Shown: in pieces, positions 33,570 through 46,044 of the stretch | How positions within the stretch are numbered: the stretch's first letter is position 1 | How the letters are laid out: each line of letters opens with the position of its first letter | Assembly (NCBI GenBank): GCA_018881555.1 | Contig: JACAXG010000014.1 | Span: forward strand, 1,490,586 to 1,554,585 | DNA: 64,000 nucleotides | Direction of reading: 5' to 3' | DNA from: Amblyornis subalaris | Taxonomy: Eukaryota > Chordata > Aves > Passeriformes > Ptilonorhynchidae | Notes under the pieces: model-generated | The model's input: only the letters and a program-made list of their open reading frames with translations | Told to the model about the DNA's origin: nothing | The model's database searches: none | Position numbers and translations under genes: made by a program

Positions 33570-34900
33570 GTATTAAATTAATGTGCACACACCACTTGTA
33601 TTTGTTCTAAGGTTTTGCTGCTTTTAGTTCCAGCTATGAATCAAACAACTGCGGTATCCAACTATCAGAGACGGAATATGTTAATGGGGGAATATTCAAA
33701 GGGCTTCAGTAGTTTGTTGTTCCAGCAGCGACAAATTTTGTGGAAACTTTGCGACAGAACCGACTTTTACCCTGTCACTTTCCATTAGCAGCGGGCTCTG
33801 GAACCAGAGCGACTCCACATAAAACAGCGCTTTAATGTCTTTGTGTGGTTATTAAAAAGTAAACTTTGATGGCTCTCGTTTCCCACCGTGGCAGAGGTGC
33901 CTCCCCCGCCCTGGGCCGCGCTGGGGACCCCGTGACCTTTCGTCCGCGCGACCTTCGTGCCTTTCCTTTTGAGTTCCCTTCGTCCCCCTGCCCGTATTTC
34001 CCCCGTAAACGTGCTCGCCTCCCGTTTTCCGCCGTAAATTTGAAAAGGCCGACGGGAGCGTCCCCGTTCTGGCGCCGCAGACGGACGAGGGCAGCGATGG
34101 GATGGAGTAAATAAGGCCGTGAAATATAAAGGGTGCCATTCGGCTTGGCATCCGCGCGGAACCCCCGGCACGCGCGGGTGTTGTTTCCAATCGCGCCGGC
34201 GGTTTGTTCGCAATTCCCGTAATTTGATCGCGGCTGATGAAAAGCTGACAAGATTTCCACNGCGCCCCATTAGATGAAAGCAGCGTGAAACCAGAGGTTA
34301 ATCTGCAAACAGATTTTCCTGCTTATTACTCTAATGATTCCATCAGATTTGATGTAGCAGGCTGCGAGGCGTCTCTCGGCAGCAACAGTGTGCCGGGGTT
34401 TGATCTCGGCGCTCATTAAATGATGTAGTAATTTGGGTGACCTCTGACCGGGCGCGGGTCTGCTCGTAATTGCACGGCATTCTGCCGGGGAAATTACTGC
34501 CGAGGAAGGCGCGCGTTCAGCCCGCTCGCCGAGTCGAAAAACTAACAAAAGAAATATTGCATTAATTTTCAAATGATGATATTACATTTAGTGCCTGGGC
34601 CCCATATATCAAAATCCGAGAACCGCTCGGTTACTCTCTGCTCTTAATCTTAATGGTATCTGTGGATGTCAAGGGCATGGAGGAAATTAAATCGGAAAGT
34701 GCAGATAGACCTAAGAAGACATTATCTCTTGATGATTGCGGTTTTGATAGGTATTTCAGTGAATTTCATTTTCGCAGAATGGTAGAAGATGAGTTAGCCA
34801 CCAGATTTTCTCATTTTTCTTCCCCGTGATTTATGTGAGTTGAGTATAAAACTTTTTATGGGAGTGCAGTTACGGCAGATGAGAGGTAAATTAATGCACT
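33570..34900. promoter_or_regulatory. Candidate conserved noncoding block around a CpG islet
   Basis: No transposon is recognisable. Long tracts of non-repetitive sequence with unmutated CpGs alternate with AT-rich words, such as cgctttaatgtctttgtgtg, ctcattaaatgatgtagtaa and ctcttaatcttaatgg. It opens the 9.8-kb CR1-free stretch of this intron. The texture is that of a vertebrate developmental enhancer cluster. Conservation has not been tested. Confidence 0.5.
33895..34240. promoter_or_regulatory. Intronic (orphan) CpG islet
   Basis: By hand count about 43 CpG dinucleotides fall in 33901-34240, roughly one per 8 bp, in an intron where CpG is otherwise rare. The densest parts include cgtccgcgcgacc and gcacgcgcgggtg. 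It is far from the RSRC1 promoter, which lies outside the window. It may be an enhancer-associated islet or an unrecognised alternative or antisense promoter. Confidence 0.65.
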
Positions 34901-36120
34901 GGGTTTCCATCTCGGCCCCGCGCGCGATTGTCAGAGCTGTACATACGTAATGGGCCCCATCATTATTCAGGGTTGTTTACATTCAAAATATGTAATGAAA
35001 TCTGTTCAGAATAATGAGGGAAATAAAAGTTTAGAAAATTGTAAAGGTCATGAAGTTTGAGAAATGATGCAATGCTCCCAAAATAACATTTAGGCAATAT
35101 AAATTACATTATTATGCACCAACTCTGCCTTATAGAGACATGAAGATAAAGTGCTTTCGACGAGTAAAATGCTGTTAGTGCTCTCTGAAGTATGAGAATG
35201 TGTAAAATGTTTCTGATTTCATATTCTGGTTTTGTGCATATTGTGGAAAAATATATAAAGGAACTTTATGGAGGACAGTGGCTGCTTCACTCTCCCCAAG
35301 TTTAAACGCATTTCCTGGGAGGGTTTTCTCCGGCAAACAAACGCTTTGGCAGAAGTGTAATTAATTATTAATCTAATTATTGAGGCCACCATCGAATTCA
35401 TCTTTTTAGGGNGTTCTTTCTCCTCTTCTTTTTGTGATTTTTACATGAAGAGCCTCGATATGAATGTATTTTATTGCATATACTGAAGAGGGATCTTGGC
35501 TATAGAGCAGCACAATACTGGGATGAAGCATAAATTCGCCCAACTATCTGTGGTCTACACCTAAAATACAAATCTCTGCACCCTGATTTTATGCAGGTGC
35601 TCCTCAGAATAATTATGTTTTCCCCTGCACATTTTATATTGTATTGATTTGTCAGAAGAAGCAGACAAAAGCATGAAACACAAGTAATTTTTTAAAAAGT
35701 TAAAACAGTCAGGAAGGCAAATCTGACATCCTGAAAATGGTGCAGTGGGGGCGAGTTGATCATTGAATCTTAAAGCAAAGAGAAAATGCACAGTTCTGTT
35801 CAAAGTATATAACCTTGATTAAGTTCAGATTAATTCCTGTGTAATTAGGCAGGATTTGGGGTAGAACATCAGATTATTTTTAAACNGAGTGCTAATTTAG
35901 AGCTCACTGGATCCTTGTGATATTTGAAATGCTTTTCATTTTCAAAATGGTTTTTTTTTCTGTTATTTTTCAATTGGTGCATTTCAATGCAAAGATTCCA
36001 AAGGGAACATGATTCCCTCTTTCTGAAAAATTTCAGTTTATTTAGAGAAAACTCCTCTCTTAGTGGAGGAAAATAAAGCAGCAATTCAAGTATAAACTCC
36101 TCCTGTTGTTAATTAATCCC
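34900..36120. promoter_or_regulatory. Candidate conserved noncoding block with a dense TAATTA cluster
   Basis: It continues the repeat-free tract. At 35358-35382 three TAATTA words (35358-35363, 35362-35367, 35374-35379) and one TAAT (35369-35372) are packed into 25 bp. Upstream, a gccccgcgcgcgattg CpG patch lies near 34915-34930. Homeodomain binding is inferred from the words only. Confidence 0.42.
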
Positions 36121-36810
36121 TGTTACCTGTTGGTTGTGCTCCTGCGTTTCCAGCCAGTCCAACCCTGGCTGTAGCTGTTTCCAGAGCAGTTTATGATGTG
36201 TTAATTAAAAATTTTCATTTCAGAACCTGGATTTATCTGTTGCTATTTTTATATTCACACACGACTTTGTTGTAACATAATGCACCAGAAATTTAAAACA
36301 GCGGTAAAAGATAAATAAAAATCCACATTTAGAAGTTAAATATTAATAACTTTATGATTTTTTTAAGCAGGGGGGATCATTCTGCCTTTACTTTCGGCTT
36401 CCACACAGCGTGCAGGGCTCGGAAAGGCTCAGTTCTCACTTCAAATTCAGCTCAGAGATTTGTAATCTGAATAATTTTCAAAGGGTAAATTAAGAAACAG
36501 ATGAATTTGTAGAATAATGACCAGCTGATGTTGATGCAAAAATCTCTGTTCTGTCAGCTCTTCATCAATACGTTGAATTTTTTGGTGATTGTGGCTGTAT
36601 TTCCATGCAAATGTAAATCTAAGGGATGATACTCCAGGCTGCAGGTAAATAAATAGATGGGTGGTCATTTTTTAGCCTTTGGTGTGCATCTGGATGCACT
36701 ATTATCTATATTTCCTCTCTTATTACAGAACTCACACAGCATTTGTGGCCATGGAAGTTTAACACTTCCAGTAATTTTTCTTTCTTAAAAGACCTGGATT
36801 TACCGATTAA

Positions 36811-36823
36811 TTTTTTTTTTTTT
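36811..36823. repeat. Poly-T tract (13 T)
   Basis: A simple mononucleotide run. Confidence 0.8.
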
Positions 36824-37602
36824 AAATCTTATTTACAACTCTCCCTATTTCTGCTGAGTGGTTAATCCATTTTGCTGTATCCACTCCCAGTAGGAAGGCC
36901 TTTTTCCTTGCTTTTTTCTCAGTAATAATCACTGAAATTAATGCATTTTTGTTTTCTGGTCCTTTTAAAGGAGCCCTTGCTGCAAAAACTGATTTGAATT
37001 CCGAAAATCCCGTCCGTGTGCTCGAGCCATCCGGGCTATTTGCCACAGCCGTTGCCTCCTGCCTTTGATTTTGTTCCAGTAATCCATTGTTGCTTATTCC
37101 TCGAATTGTGGGTTGGTTTTAGTGTAAATAAGATGGGATTTTTCCACCCACCCTGGTGTCCAAGGGTTCTCTGAGGATCCCGGGCGTCTCTCTGGGAAGT
37201 GACACCTGGTTAAATGCAGCGTCCGTAAAAATCCACGATTAAAGTTAACAAATCCAAATGTTTTAATGGCCATTTATGGCCTGGATGAGAGGAGGAAGGG
37301 GATTTTGGGAATCCTCAGCTGTTTGGGCTGTCAAAGTGCTGGTCATGTTTGGGGACAGTATAAAGTGATCTCCCTTTGATCTCAAATTTGTATGAAAATT
37401 GGATTGGATGAAAAGCTTGGAGTCCAAATATCCTTTGGTGTTTTAGCAGGAAATTCGGACATTCCATTCCGTTGGTCAGCACCTTTAGAGCCAGGATTTT
37501 GTAGTTCTGCCTGATTTTGTCGTTCCTCGTTGGCCTCTGAATTTTAATGATTGGGCCTTATCATTGTTGTCTCTCCTTCCCAGTTTTGATAAATTGGCAA
37601 TC

Positions 37603-37620
37603 TTGGAGGAGGAGGAGGAG
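37603..37620. repeat. (GGA)n tract
   Basis: Five to six tandem GGA triplets lie in an otherwise unremarkable, AT-rich, CR1-free part of the intron. Confidence 0.7.
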
Positions 37621-40600
37621 AACTCTGGGAAAGTTTTCCATCCTTTTTGTCAAGGTATAGGTGTTTTTTCCCGGCTCTGGCTGGCAGAGCCACGTTCCAT
37701 AACCAGGTTTTCCCTTCGCTGTGGTGNTGGTGTCACTAATTAAGGCTCATTCTTCACTTCATCATTGGTCCTATTTGCTGTGGCCTTTACATAAATTAAA
37801 ATTGGACTTTTTCTGTCTTCCATTTTTTTTGGCTAATGATTTCCCTTTCCTGCCTAGTCCATTGCTGATGCCAACTTCTTTATTTCTATGGAAGTTCCAA
37901 GAGCTATGGATTATGAATTTCTACTCCATGGATAGAAATTACCATTATTCCATGTTTTACATGATTTTTCTCCACTTATAATTCACTTTGGTAATTGTGT
38001 AGGTCTGACANATTTAAGCTGAATATTTTCATTGGGCTTAATTCAATTCCAAGCTCTAATGGAATATTCTGGCAATTTGCATTAAACTGGAGGTTGAATG
38101 TGTTGATGGCAGGTCCATAAAATGCATAAAATTCATGGGAATGGAGTATGGAGTGTTCCTTGANCTCAAAATATTTCCTGTTCCTGCTCAGGCTATTTAA
38201 TGGAAGAAAATAACAGGAATTTTACAATTAAAAAATAATTCTGCTTATTAGTATCTGTAGTTGTCTGCTGAGCTTCTTGGGGACTGTAAACAGCCTGACA
38301 GGTCCCAGATTTTTTTTCCCTTTTATNTCTTCTATTTCATCCTCCATAATGGTGTAAAAGTGCTGTGTCAATACCACATCATTTTTGCAGGTTTTATTTT
38401 TGGGAGGTGAACTGGTCCTGCCATAGCCTATGCCTGAGTGTTGTTATTGATTAATTGTATCAGAGGAAAAACTCCAACTCAGACANAAATACCATTTTCC
38501 CATCCAATCTTTTCAGCTGATTTATGTCTGAAAATGTAGAGATTTAATTCAAATAGTGCCAGATGTGCTTATTATATTTCTGTGCTATTAATTCAGATTA
38601 TGAATTCTTCTCTAGGATCTTATTTTTATGTATCTAATGTGAAAAATGGTCCTTTGTCAGTTTGGAATTTGCCACCCTCAAAGACGTATGGAAGGAAAGG
38701 ATGATGATTGGAAATTCTCAATCTCCTTTGGTTTTGCTTTTATTTTTATTTTAATATTTTATGCTCCTGTGAAGTGTTTTCTCATACAAATAAGTTCTTT
38801 ATTTTCAGTTTCTTTGATAATTATTTTTTTTAATCACCCAAAGAGGAATAAGTGACAGAAAAGGAATCCAGCATTCCTACAGTATACAAACCTGTCTCTT
38901 CCATAATTTGATCAAACTCTGTTTAAAAGCTGGCTGGGATTAGGCTCCTTTGTTGCTCTTTCCCTGTTGAGATTTGCTAGAAGTGGGATGGATAATTTTC
39001 CAGGTGAAGGCAGGCCACTGACTTCCAGAATATATTCCAATGTAATTATAGATGTGTTCCCTTTGTTTCATTTTTGTCATTTCTTCCTTGTCTCTTCCCA
39101 TCCCTGACACACTGAGGTCTCCTTTAGGTGTCCACAAGGAGGCCACAGTGGGATTTTCCTGAATTGATGCTGATTTTGGGAATGCANTGAGGCAGAGGAG
39201 TTCTCCCCAGTGGGAATTCCATTTATCCCGTTCTGGGCTGCTGTTATCACTCCAGCTGGTTGAGCCTGTCAGACTCCTGTAGCCCAAAATACTGGATTTA
39301 CCTGTAAATTGGATGGGATGCCACCATTCAGTGCCATTCCCTCATCCTCACTGCAGCTGGAAGACCATTCCAATTTCCTGGGAACAGGTAGCAATCAGTG
39401 ATTCCTGGAAGAAGTGGAATTTGGTTGATTTGTGCCTTGATTACTGATTTGCTCGTGTGACATGGCTGTTTCTCCAGTGAAGTCGCCACTTGGGCAGTCA
39501 GTTATTGGGATTTGGATTCCTTTTGCTCTCCTTTTTCCATGTGAATTCCATTTAATAGCAGGACCACTGGCTTTATCCTCTTCATCCCAACCAACCACAA
39601 CCTCTCTTAGACCTCATTCCACTGGGGAAACCTCTCTTATACTTCCACTCGGGAATTTCTCTTGTATTCTCAGCCTTGCCAACTTTTCTTTTTTCTGGAA
39701 TTCATTCCAAACGTTTGCTGTAGGTTTTCGACCTGCTTTGGAAGTATTCCCAGTGGTTCTGGGCAGCCACCTCCTCACACAACTGGGAAATGTGTGTTTT
39801 GTTTGCTCTTTTTCTTGTGACACTTCTCCTTAACCTTTTTTTTGAGCTCANCAGGCGTTGGGAAAGGTNGGATAAATGTCCCCAGGAAAAGGATGACAGG
39901 CTGGAGTTGAAGTGGGAGGATGGATTTGTGNTCAGCTTTGGAGATCAGATATGGAGTTACTTAATTAGCGTTTATTTACTGGCTCCTTGGGGTATTGTTT
40001 GGATTTTGCCTTTAAACTGGGATTTTACCATCCACGCTTGCATCCAGAGAAATCTGAACCCTGGGAAATGATGTGAGGATTGATAATGGATACAACTCAC
40101 ATTCCATTTTCAGTTTTCCCCTGTTTTTAAATTACAAGTTTGATTATTTTCATTAAACAGATTTGATATCCCACATCCTCTCCGCAGGNCGAACATGGAA
40201 TTACAGTTCCAGACAGCACTTTTCCCTGGGAATGCTGAGGAATGTTGATCCATTTGCTGTGGGAATTGCAGCACTCGGAGCTGTCCCTCGGCTCCNTTGA
40301 GGCGGAAGTTTGTAGGGCTTTTATCCAGATGTTTTAAGGNAGAGCAGCCCTGTAGGTAAACTTTCCCCCAGCAGTGTCAGGGATGAGCAGGAGGAATGGG
40401 AGCTGTCCAGTTTCAGCACACACCAGACATTCTGTATCAAATTCCATAATCAGAAAAACGTGGGGAGGGAACATAGCAACTCAAAATGTTGCAGCATCAT
40501 GAACTGCTGGAATCCTGGGATAAAAGTTTTGCGGTGCTGCCAAGAGCCACATGCTCTGCTTCCAACNTTCCCGGGGGTTGGCTCCAACAGAAACTTGGAC

Positions 40601-42910
40601 TCTTTATAAACTTCATGTTTGTTGAATTTTTTCCCTCAATGTTTTCATTTTTTCACCCTGATATTGGTTTCTCAGTCAAAAGCATTTATCATTTATCTCA
40701 ACTAGCAGGAATAATTTAAAATATAAGATCTGTAGCTGAATTAAAGTGTTTGTTCAAATTTACTAATTAGTTTGGTAAATTAAAAAGCTGAATCTCCCTT
40801 AAAATTAAATATTTTGAAAGCCAACCATGACTNTCATGGCACACTCAGCACTTGTTTCCTGGAGCCGTGAGTGACAAGCAACTGATGTGGGGGTTTTTAC
40901 ACAAAACCCACCAAATTTAAAGTCATGAGACACTGGTTTAGTGTACTTTTATTAAAAATAACCATTTATGAAAGCAGCAGTGATGGAATGCAATGGATGA
41001 ACTGCAAAGAAATACAAATAAAGTTCAGGATGTGTCACATCTTCATAAACCAGCAGCATTAAAAATGGAATGCATCCAATCAAATTTTTGCTTGAGATAT
41101 TAATTACCAGTCACATGGATATTTCTGGCTGATGGTATCCTATGGAATACCATCATTTTCTGAGGTGTGATTCCAGCATCTTACCAGACACTTTTGGACA
41201 GATGTAAAATTCATCTCTGGGGATGTTTGAAACACCTCAGGTCATTTTACAATGTGCTTGTTAAGGAATTTTAGGGAATTCCTTTCCTGCTTTTACAGTT
41301 AGTGTGCTTCTTCACCAGCTGGCACCACAAATACTTCTATATTTTTTTTTACTCTGTTTGAATTGTTTTCCTTCTGTGTTACGCTGAAGACCATAAGGAA
41401 AGTACANGGGTGTATTCTGCTCGACATCACTCTGGTAATGTTTCCTCCACCAATCATTTCACCATTTTGAAGTTTCCTGAGGGTGTTTGTGAATTTTTCA
41501 CTTGCTGCCCTCCTGAATCAATACTAACCTCGGGTAGCTGCTGTTCTCTCACATTGCTACTGGCTGCTTTGAGGCTCTAATTGTGATTTTCAGCTCAAAT
41601 CCTCTCTGTCCTTTTTTCTCCCAGTATTGGCCTCATCCACCAGTTGGAGATGTTTTCTGGGGCCAAGCCAGTCACCTTTCTTTCAGAATCCTTCTTTCAC
41701 TCCTTGTTTAGGGCTTATTGATTGAGAAAAAGGTGTCTGTGCCGAGTTCTCCGGCAGGGAAACGACGCCCGTGGAGTGATTAACACTTGGAGCAAGGGCA
41801 NAGGGGAAGACGCCTCCAAAGCAACTGCCTGGGCTGTTCCCAGTGGGATATTGCTGAGTGAAAGAAGAATTTGAGTCTTCCCTCCCTTGTACCAAGAAGA
41901 CACTTCCATACCTGAGTGGGAAGAGGCGCTTGGAGCTCGTGGAGCTCCTCAGGGCAGTGGGATCGGTTGTGTTGGTATTGGTGGAGCTCCGTGTTTGGTG
42001 CTGGGAGGTGACACTTGTCCTGCTGCTCTTTGCTTCCCTTCTCCTCTGGAGCCTGCCTTGGCATCTGCTCTTTCATGGAATTACTGTGGGTGTGGTGGTG
42101 CTGGACGTGAATATCCTAAAAACTGTCAGCGGAACGCCTTGCTCCGGTTGCTGGTGCTAAATTGTGTTGGTTGTGTGGCCAACAAGAAGAGATCCAGGGA
42201 TTTGAGAGATCTTGGTGGTTTTTGTTAAATATGTGAACTGGGTAACTGCTGTAGGAATAGGAAATTGTATTTTGGGATGTCAGAGCCCACCCGATGGATG
42301 TGTTGGGTTGTTCATATGCAGACATGAGCACAGGTGGGGTTTTACACCAAACATTTTTCCTTCTCTGCTTGTACTGTGACATTTTGCCAAACTGAACTAA
42401 CCCTGGTGGGGTTTTTAACTTAAAGTTGTCATGGGATGGAGAAACCACAAACCCAAGCAAAGCTTCTCTGAAACTGAAGCTGAGCAAGTTGGTTGTGGAT
42501 GAAAAGCAGATCTTTCCCTTCCTCTCTTTCCTTTCCTCCCATGACGTATTTAAGATGCCACAACAGATTGTAATGATTAGTTCANGGCAAGGGGAAGAAA
42601 TTGGAAGATAATTTATGGTAAATTTCAAGNTATTTCTTGCTGCCACCAGGATTAGTGGTCAGCTCTAATGGTAGCATTGGTATAGCAGCTACAATCATAA
42701 ATTCTGCTCAGTAATTCTGAGTTTGTGCAAACAGAAAAAAATCTGAACTAAAAATAATAGATCTCTGTGCAACTAAAATCTGGATATTGATTTAAATTTC
42801 ATTTTAATGCAGCATCTTTCCAATTGGATGCTAANGGAAGGAGCAGTCTGTAAATTCTTGGAGTAGAAATGGAATTGTTCTTTGTCAACATTCAGCCTTT
42901 ATGGGTGCAG

Positions 42911-43064
42911 ATGAGGTGGTTTGGGTTGGGAGGGACCTTAAAGCTCATCCAGTGCCACCCCTGCCATGGGCAGGGACACCTTCCACTATCCCAGAGTGCT
43001 CCAAGCCCTGTCCAGCCTGGCCTTGGACACTTCCAGGCATGGGGCAGCCACAGCTTCTCTGGGC
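42911..43064 (-). mobile_element. CR1 LINE 3' end attached to a non-CR1 head (copy 1)
   Basis: Reverse CR1 reading from ggtggtttgggttgggaggg to cagccacagcttctctgggc. There the match stops where CR1 would normally continue ..cctgtgccagggcctc, and a T-rich segment (43065-43132) follows. That same segment flanks the CR1 at 46045, so the junction was either inherited or mobilised as a unit. Confidence 0.92.
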
Positions 43065-43132
43065 AGTTTCTTGGATTTCTTGTCTTTATTTTCCTATTTA
43101 AATTTCCCTTTTGCAGATATTTTAGGATCTTG
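43065..43132 (-). repeat. Shared non-CR1 head segment, copy 1
   Basis: tggatttcttgtctttattt, tcctatttaaatttcccttt and tgcagatattttaggatctt recur with few changes at 46203-46268, in both cases immediately 5' (in CR1 sense) of the CR1 tail. The similarity ends on both sides at the composite's borders. Confidence 0.85.
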
Positions 43133-43800
43133 AGTTCCCTAAGCCGAAAAACGCCACCAAAAATATCCGTCAGGTTTTGTTTTTAGTGCAGAGCAGAATC
43201 CTCCCAAACTTCTCAGACGCTTCCAGAAATAATCAACTTCTGAACTCCGTGACAAATAGGGTTTGTGTATCAATTTAACTGTGGCAACGTTTGAGTGGCT
43301 TCGAATTTAGAGGGATGGCAAGCACATTGGACACAGTGAAACATCACTGGGACTCATTAGCATAGTGGGGCCACAGCCAACAATGTGCTCCTCAACCCAA
43401 CAGATGTGCAGCAATACCTTCAGGAGAGGGAAAAATCACCCCAGATAAGAGAAAAGTGTGAAAAACTCGCCATATTAATCACGTTAGACCCAGCTTTGGA
43501 GCAGTTTGTGTGTAATGGGGTCACCCAGGAGCCAACGAGGATTTGGGGCTGGAGGGCTGGGAGAGGAGCTGGCTGGGGGTTGGTCGTGGTGCCACAGCCA
43601 CCTCATGGGGATGGTGGTTTGGGTCAGTTCTGAGGATTTCTTTGATAATTCTTAACTCAGTGTTATTCCCATNGGGAAGTTTCTGTGGGTGGTGTGGATA
43701 GGGAGTCGCTGGCGGAGGCGGGAGCTCCCTGGGGGTGGGAATGTCGGACCTGGAGTGTGGAATGCACAAGCAGGTCTGAGTGAGAACTCCTCTCTTGCAG

Positions 43801-43852
43801 ACTCCTGCTGAACAGGCCAAAGCCAGGCTGCAGCTGGTTCTGGAGGCAGCTG
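43801..43852 (+). CDS. RSRC1: RSRC1 52-nt coding exon (start of the coiled-coil region)
   Basis: The acceptor ends actcctctcttgcag and the donor is G|gtgagt. Starting in phase 0, as required by the upstream 37-nt exon, it reads TPAEQAKARLQLVLEAA and leaves one G, which would begin the next codon (an Ala GCN in mammals). PAEQAKARLQLVLEAA is the motif I recall from mammalian RSRC1, at the start of its Ala/Lys/Glu-rich helical region. The exon is not a multiple of three, so skipping it would break the frame. No continuation exon (expected to encode roughly KADEALKAKE) was found in the remaining 20 kb of the window. Confidence 0.93.
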
Positions 43853-44204
43853 GTGAGTAAATGATCATNTTCAAACATTGTTTCATTTTTGTGCCATCAG
43901 GTAGGATTTGATCNGTTTGTGTTTGTGGAATGCTGAGTCCTGTTCTCCGTAGCTCGCTTAAATTTCAGGTTAAGATGAAATTGCTTTGCATCGTCATTGG
44001 CCCTTAGTAAATCCACTTCAGGAAATAAAAAGAAGTCATTTTTTACGCTAAAACCTGATGTTTGTCCTCTGGCTGCTGCTGCTACTGAGATTTTATTCTG
44101 TGCTCTCAAAAATCTNGTTTTGGGNTTTTTTCTGTTTTGTTTTATTTTTGGTTTTTTCTTTATTTTTTAACACTNTTCTAAATCAGTGCATGTATCTATT
44201 TTTA

Positions 44205-44220
44205 TNTATTTATTTATTTG
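44205..44220. repeat. (ATTT)n tract
   Basis: A few tandem ATTT units sit in a T-rich stretch (44090-44220) of low complexity. Confidence 0.6.
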
Positions 44221-44550
44221 AAGTGGTNGCTCAGGACAAGAGGCTGATCTACAAATNAATTCTCCACAGAGAGAACCATTCCTATTTAGTGTAGCACTGG
44301 TAAGAAGGAAGGCAAGAAATCTTGATCATTATATTTAATTGTGGATTAATTATATTTAATTTAAATAAGAAATGGAGAAATCTTGTAATTTGATGGAAAG
44401 TCTAAAACGTTACAGGAATTGTTGTCCTATTTTATCAAAGATGAGAAGATCATTCCTTTTATCATGTGCTTTTTGCAAATGTTGTATTGAAGTCCCCGTT
44501 ACGGCTCAGAGATGTGGTTGTTCCCAAACCATCAGGAATTCCACTGCTTG

Positions 44551-44661
44551 GGTTGGCTTGGAGCANCCTGGTCTATGGAAGGTGTTCCTGTCCATGGCAG
44601 GGGGTGGGACTGGGTGGGCTTTAAGGTCCTCCCAACCCAAACCAGTCTGGGAGTCTGTGAT
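44551..44661 (+). mobile_element. CR1 LINE 3' end, about 110 bp
   Basis: Sense reading: ggttggcttggagca.cctg, tatggaaggtgttcctgtcc, gggactgggtgggctttaag, cccaacccaaaccagtctgg and gagtctgtgatt. Confidence 0.88.
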
Positions 44662-46044
44662 TGTCTTAATTACAATAAATTTATGAATAAATAACGATCC
44701 TTTTTATAACATTACTGGATGTCCTTTAGGTACTTGCATTTGTCTTTGGATTATGAAAATAAGGATTCAATGCCCCAAAGNGTTAGTCTTGTTGAGGTGT
44801 GTAATCCTAATTAATTTCTATATCTTAGTTTAATTTTCCTATTAAAACGTTGTCAGTTTGTCACACAAGAAGGAAAACTTTCAGCATTTCATATTTATTA
44901 TAATTAATTCATGTTTGTCTCTATTTCCTGTTTGCATTTTTAACTTACAAGCAGCAATTTCCAAGAAAAATCTTTTTTTTTTCATTTTTCCCCTTTTGGA
45001 AACCCTCTGTTTTAAGGAACCTCCTCACGTTGCTGATGTAATTTTTTTCCCAAATCCATCCAGCCTTTTGCATTGTCTCGCTTCCAATGCATTCCTTGTT
45101 CTCCAGAACTTTTAATAAATCTTTGAAGCATGTAATTATGAAATGGATGTGACAGCCCTGACCTCAGAAGCACAATTTGTGTATTCTGCTCCCATCGANC
45201 ACACCTCACGCTTTAATTTCACACCTGGGAGATGCAGAAAAGATAACTGTGGGTTGTACATCATCATGACCTGGCTTCCAAAATTTTCCAAAGCTTATCA
45301 AAGGTCTGTGACATTGTTAAATTTAAATATTCACCATTGAGGGCTGAACCTTGGATTGAAGCTGCAAGTTGTTCCTAAAGAACCAAGGAGATTTAATCCC
45401 ATCCAAAATACAGAATTAAGTTCCTTCCTGGCTTTATTTAAGTCTTGGTCATCCCAGGCATTTGTGAGATCATCCCCCACCTTCTTCCCCGAGTCCTCAT
45501 NCAGTCAATTCCATTTAAATTTTATTAAATTGGTGAGAGAAGAGGCTGGAAATGTTGATAATGTTGTTACAATATATTTTTGTGTGTTTACTCATTGCAG
45601 AACAGCACTTTTTTCACCTTTTAGTCTTAATAATTAAATATAAATTTATGCTGAACCATTACCCAGCAGCTTTTTGAGGAGTTCAGGATCAACAGGTTCA
45701 TTGTTGTTGCTGTTGTGGTGATGCTTGATTTGAATATAATTTAAATTAACTCTGTACTTCAGTAATGGTGAGTGACACTGTTCATGTATGTGGGGCTTGA
45801 TACAGGCTCCATCCTAAATGTGGGAATAAACTCACAGAATATCTGGCTGTACACATTATAGGAATTGCTCCAGTCCCACAAAGTGGAATAAAAAGCTGTG
45901 CTGTGTTCCCAGTGGATTATACATGGATGTGGTTGGTAATGCCACTGTGCTCCTCCATGGATTGGACAAACCACGGGCTCCAAATTACCAGCAAGTGTTG
46001 GAGAGACATTTGGGACAGTCCCTGCCTTGTTCATCCCTACAGAC

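Larger units (their letters stand above)
28513..43800 (+). other. RSRC1: RSRC1 intron between the 37-nt and 52-nt exons (about 15.3 kb)
   Basis: It begins gtaagt and ends cttgcag. The first 4.6 kb carries CR1 copies (30.03, the 30.5-31.5 cluster, 32.9 kb). From about 33.1 to 42.9 kb I recognise no transposon at all. That repeat-poor part starts with a CpG-dense islet and candidate regulatory sequence (33.57-36.1 kb) and continues with AT-rich sequence to 42.9 kb in which I see nothing specific. A chimeric CR1 lies at 42.9 kb. Confidence 0.85.

Noticed and set aside
33785..34270. Long open frame on the − strand (161 codons), with overlapping open frames in other phases
   Set aside because: The region is CpG-dense, so stop codons are rare in every frame. 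Three frames are open at once, no protein family is recognisable and codon use is not coherent.
42116..42646. Open frame of 176 codons on the − strand
   Set aside because: Low-complexity AT-rich intron with three ambiguous residues, no motif, no splice context and no promoter features.
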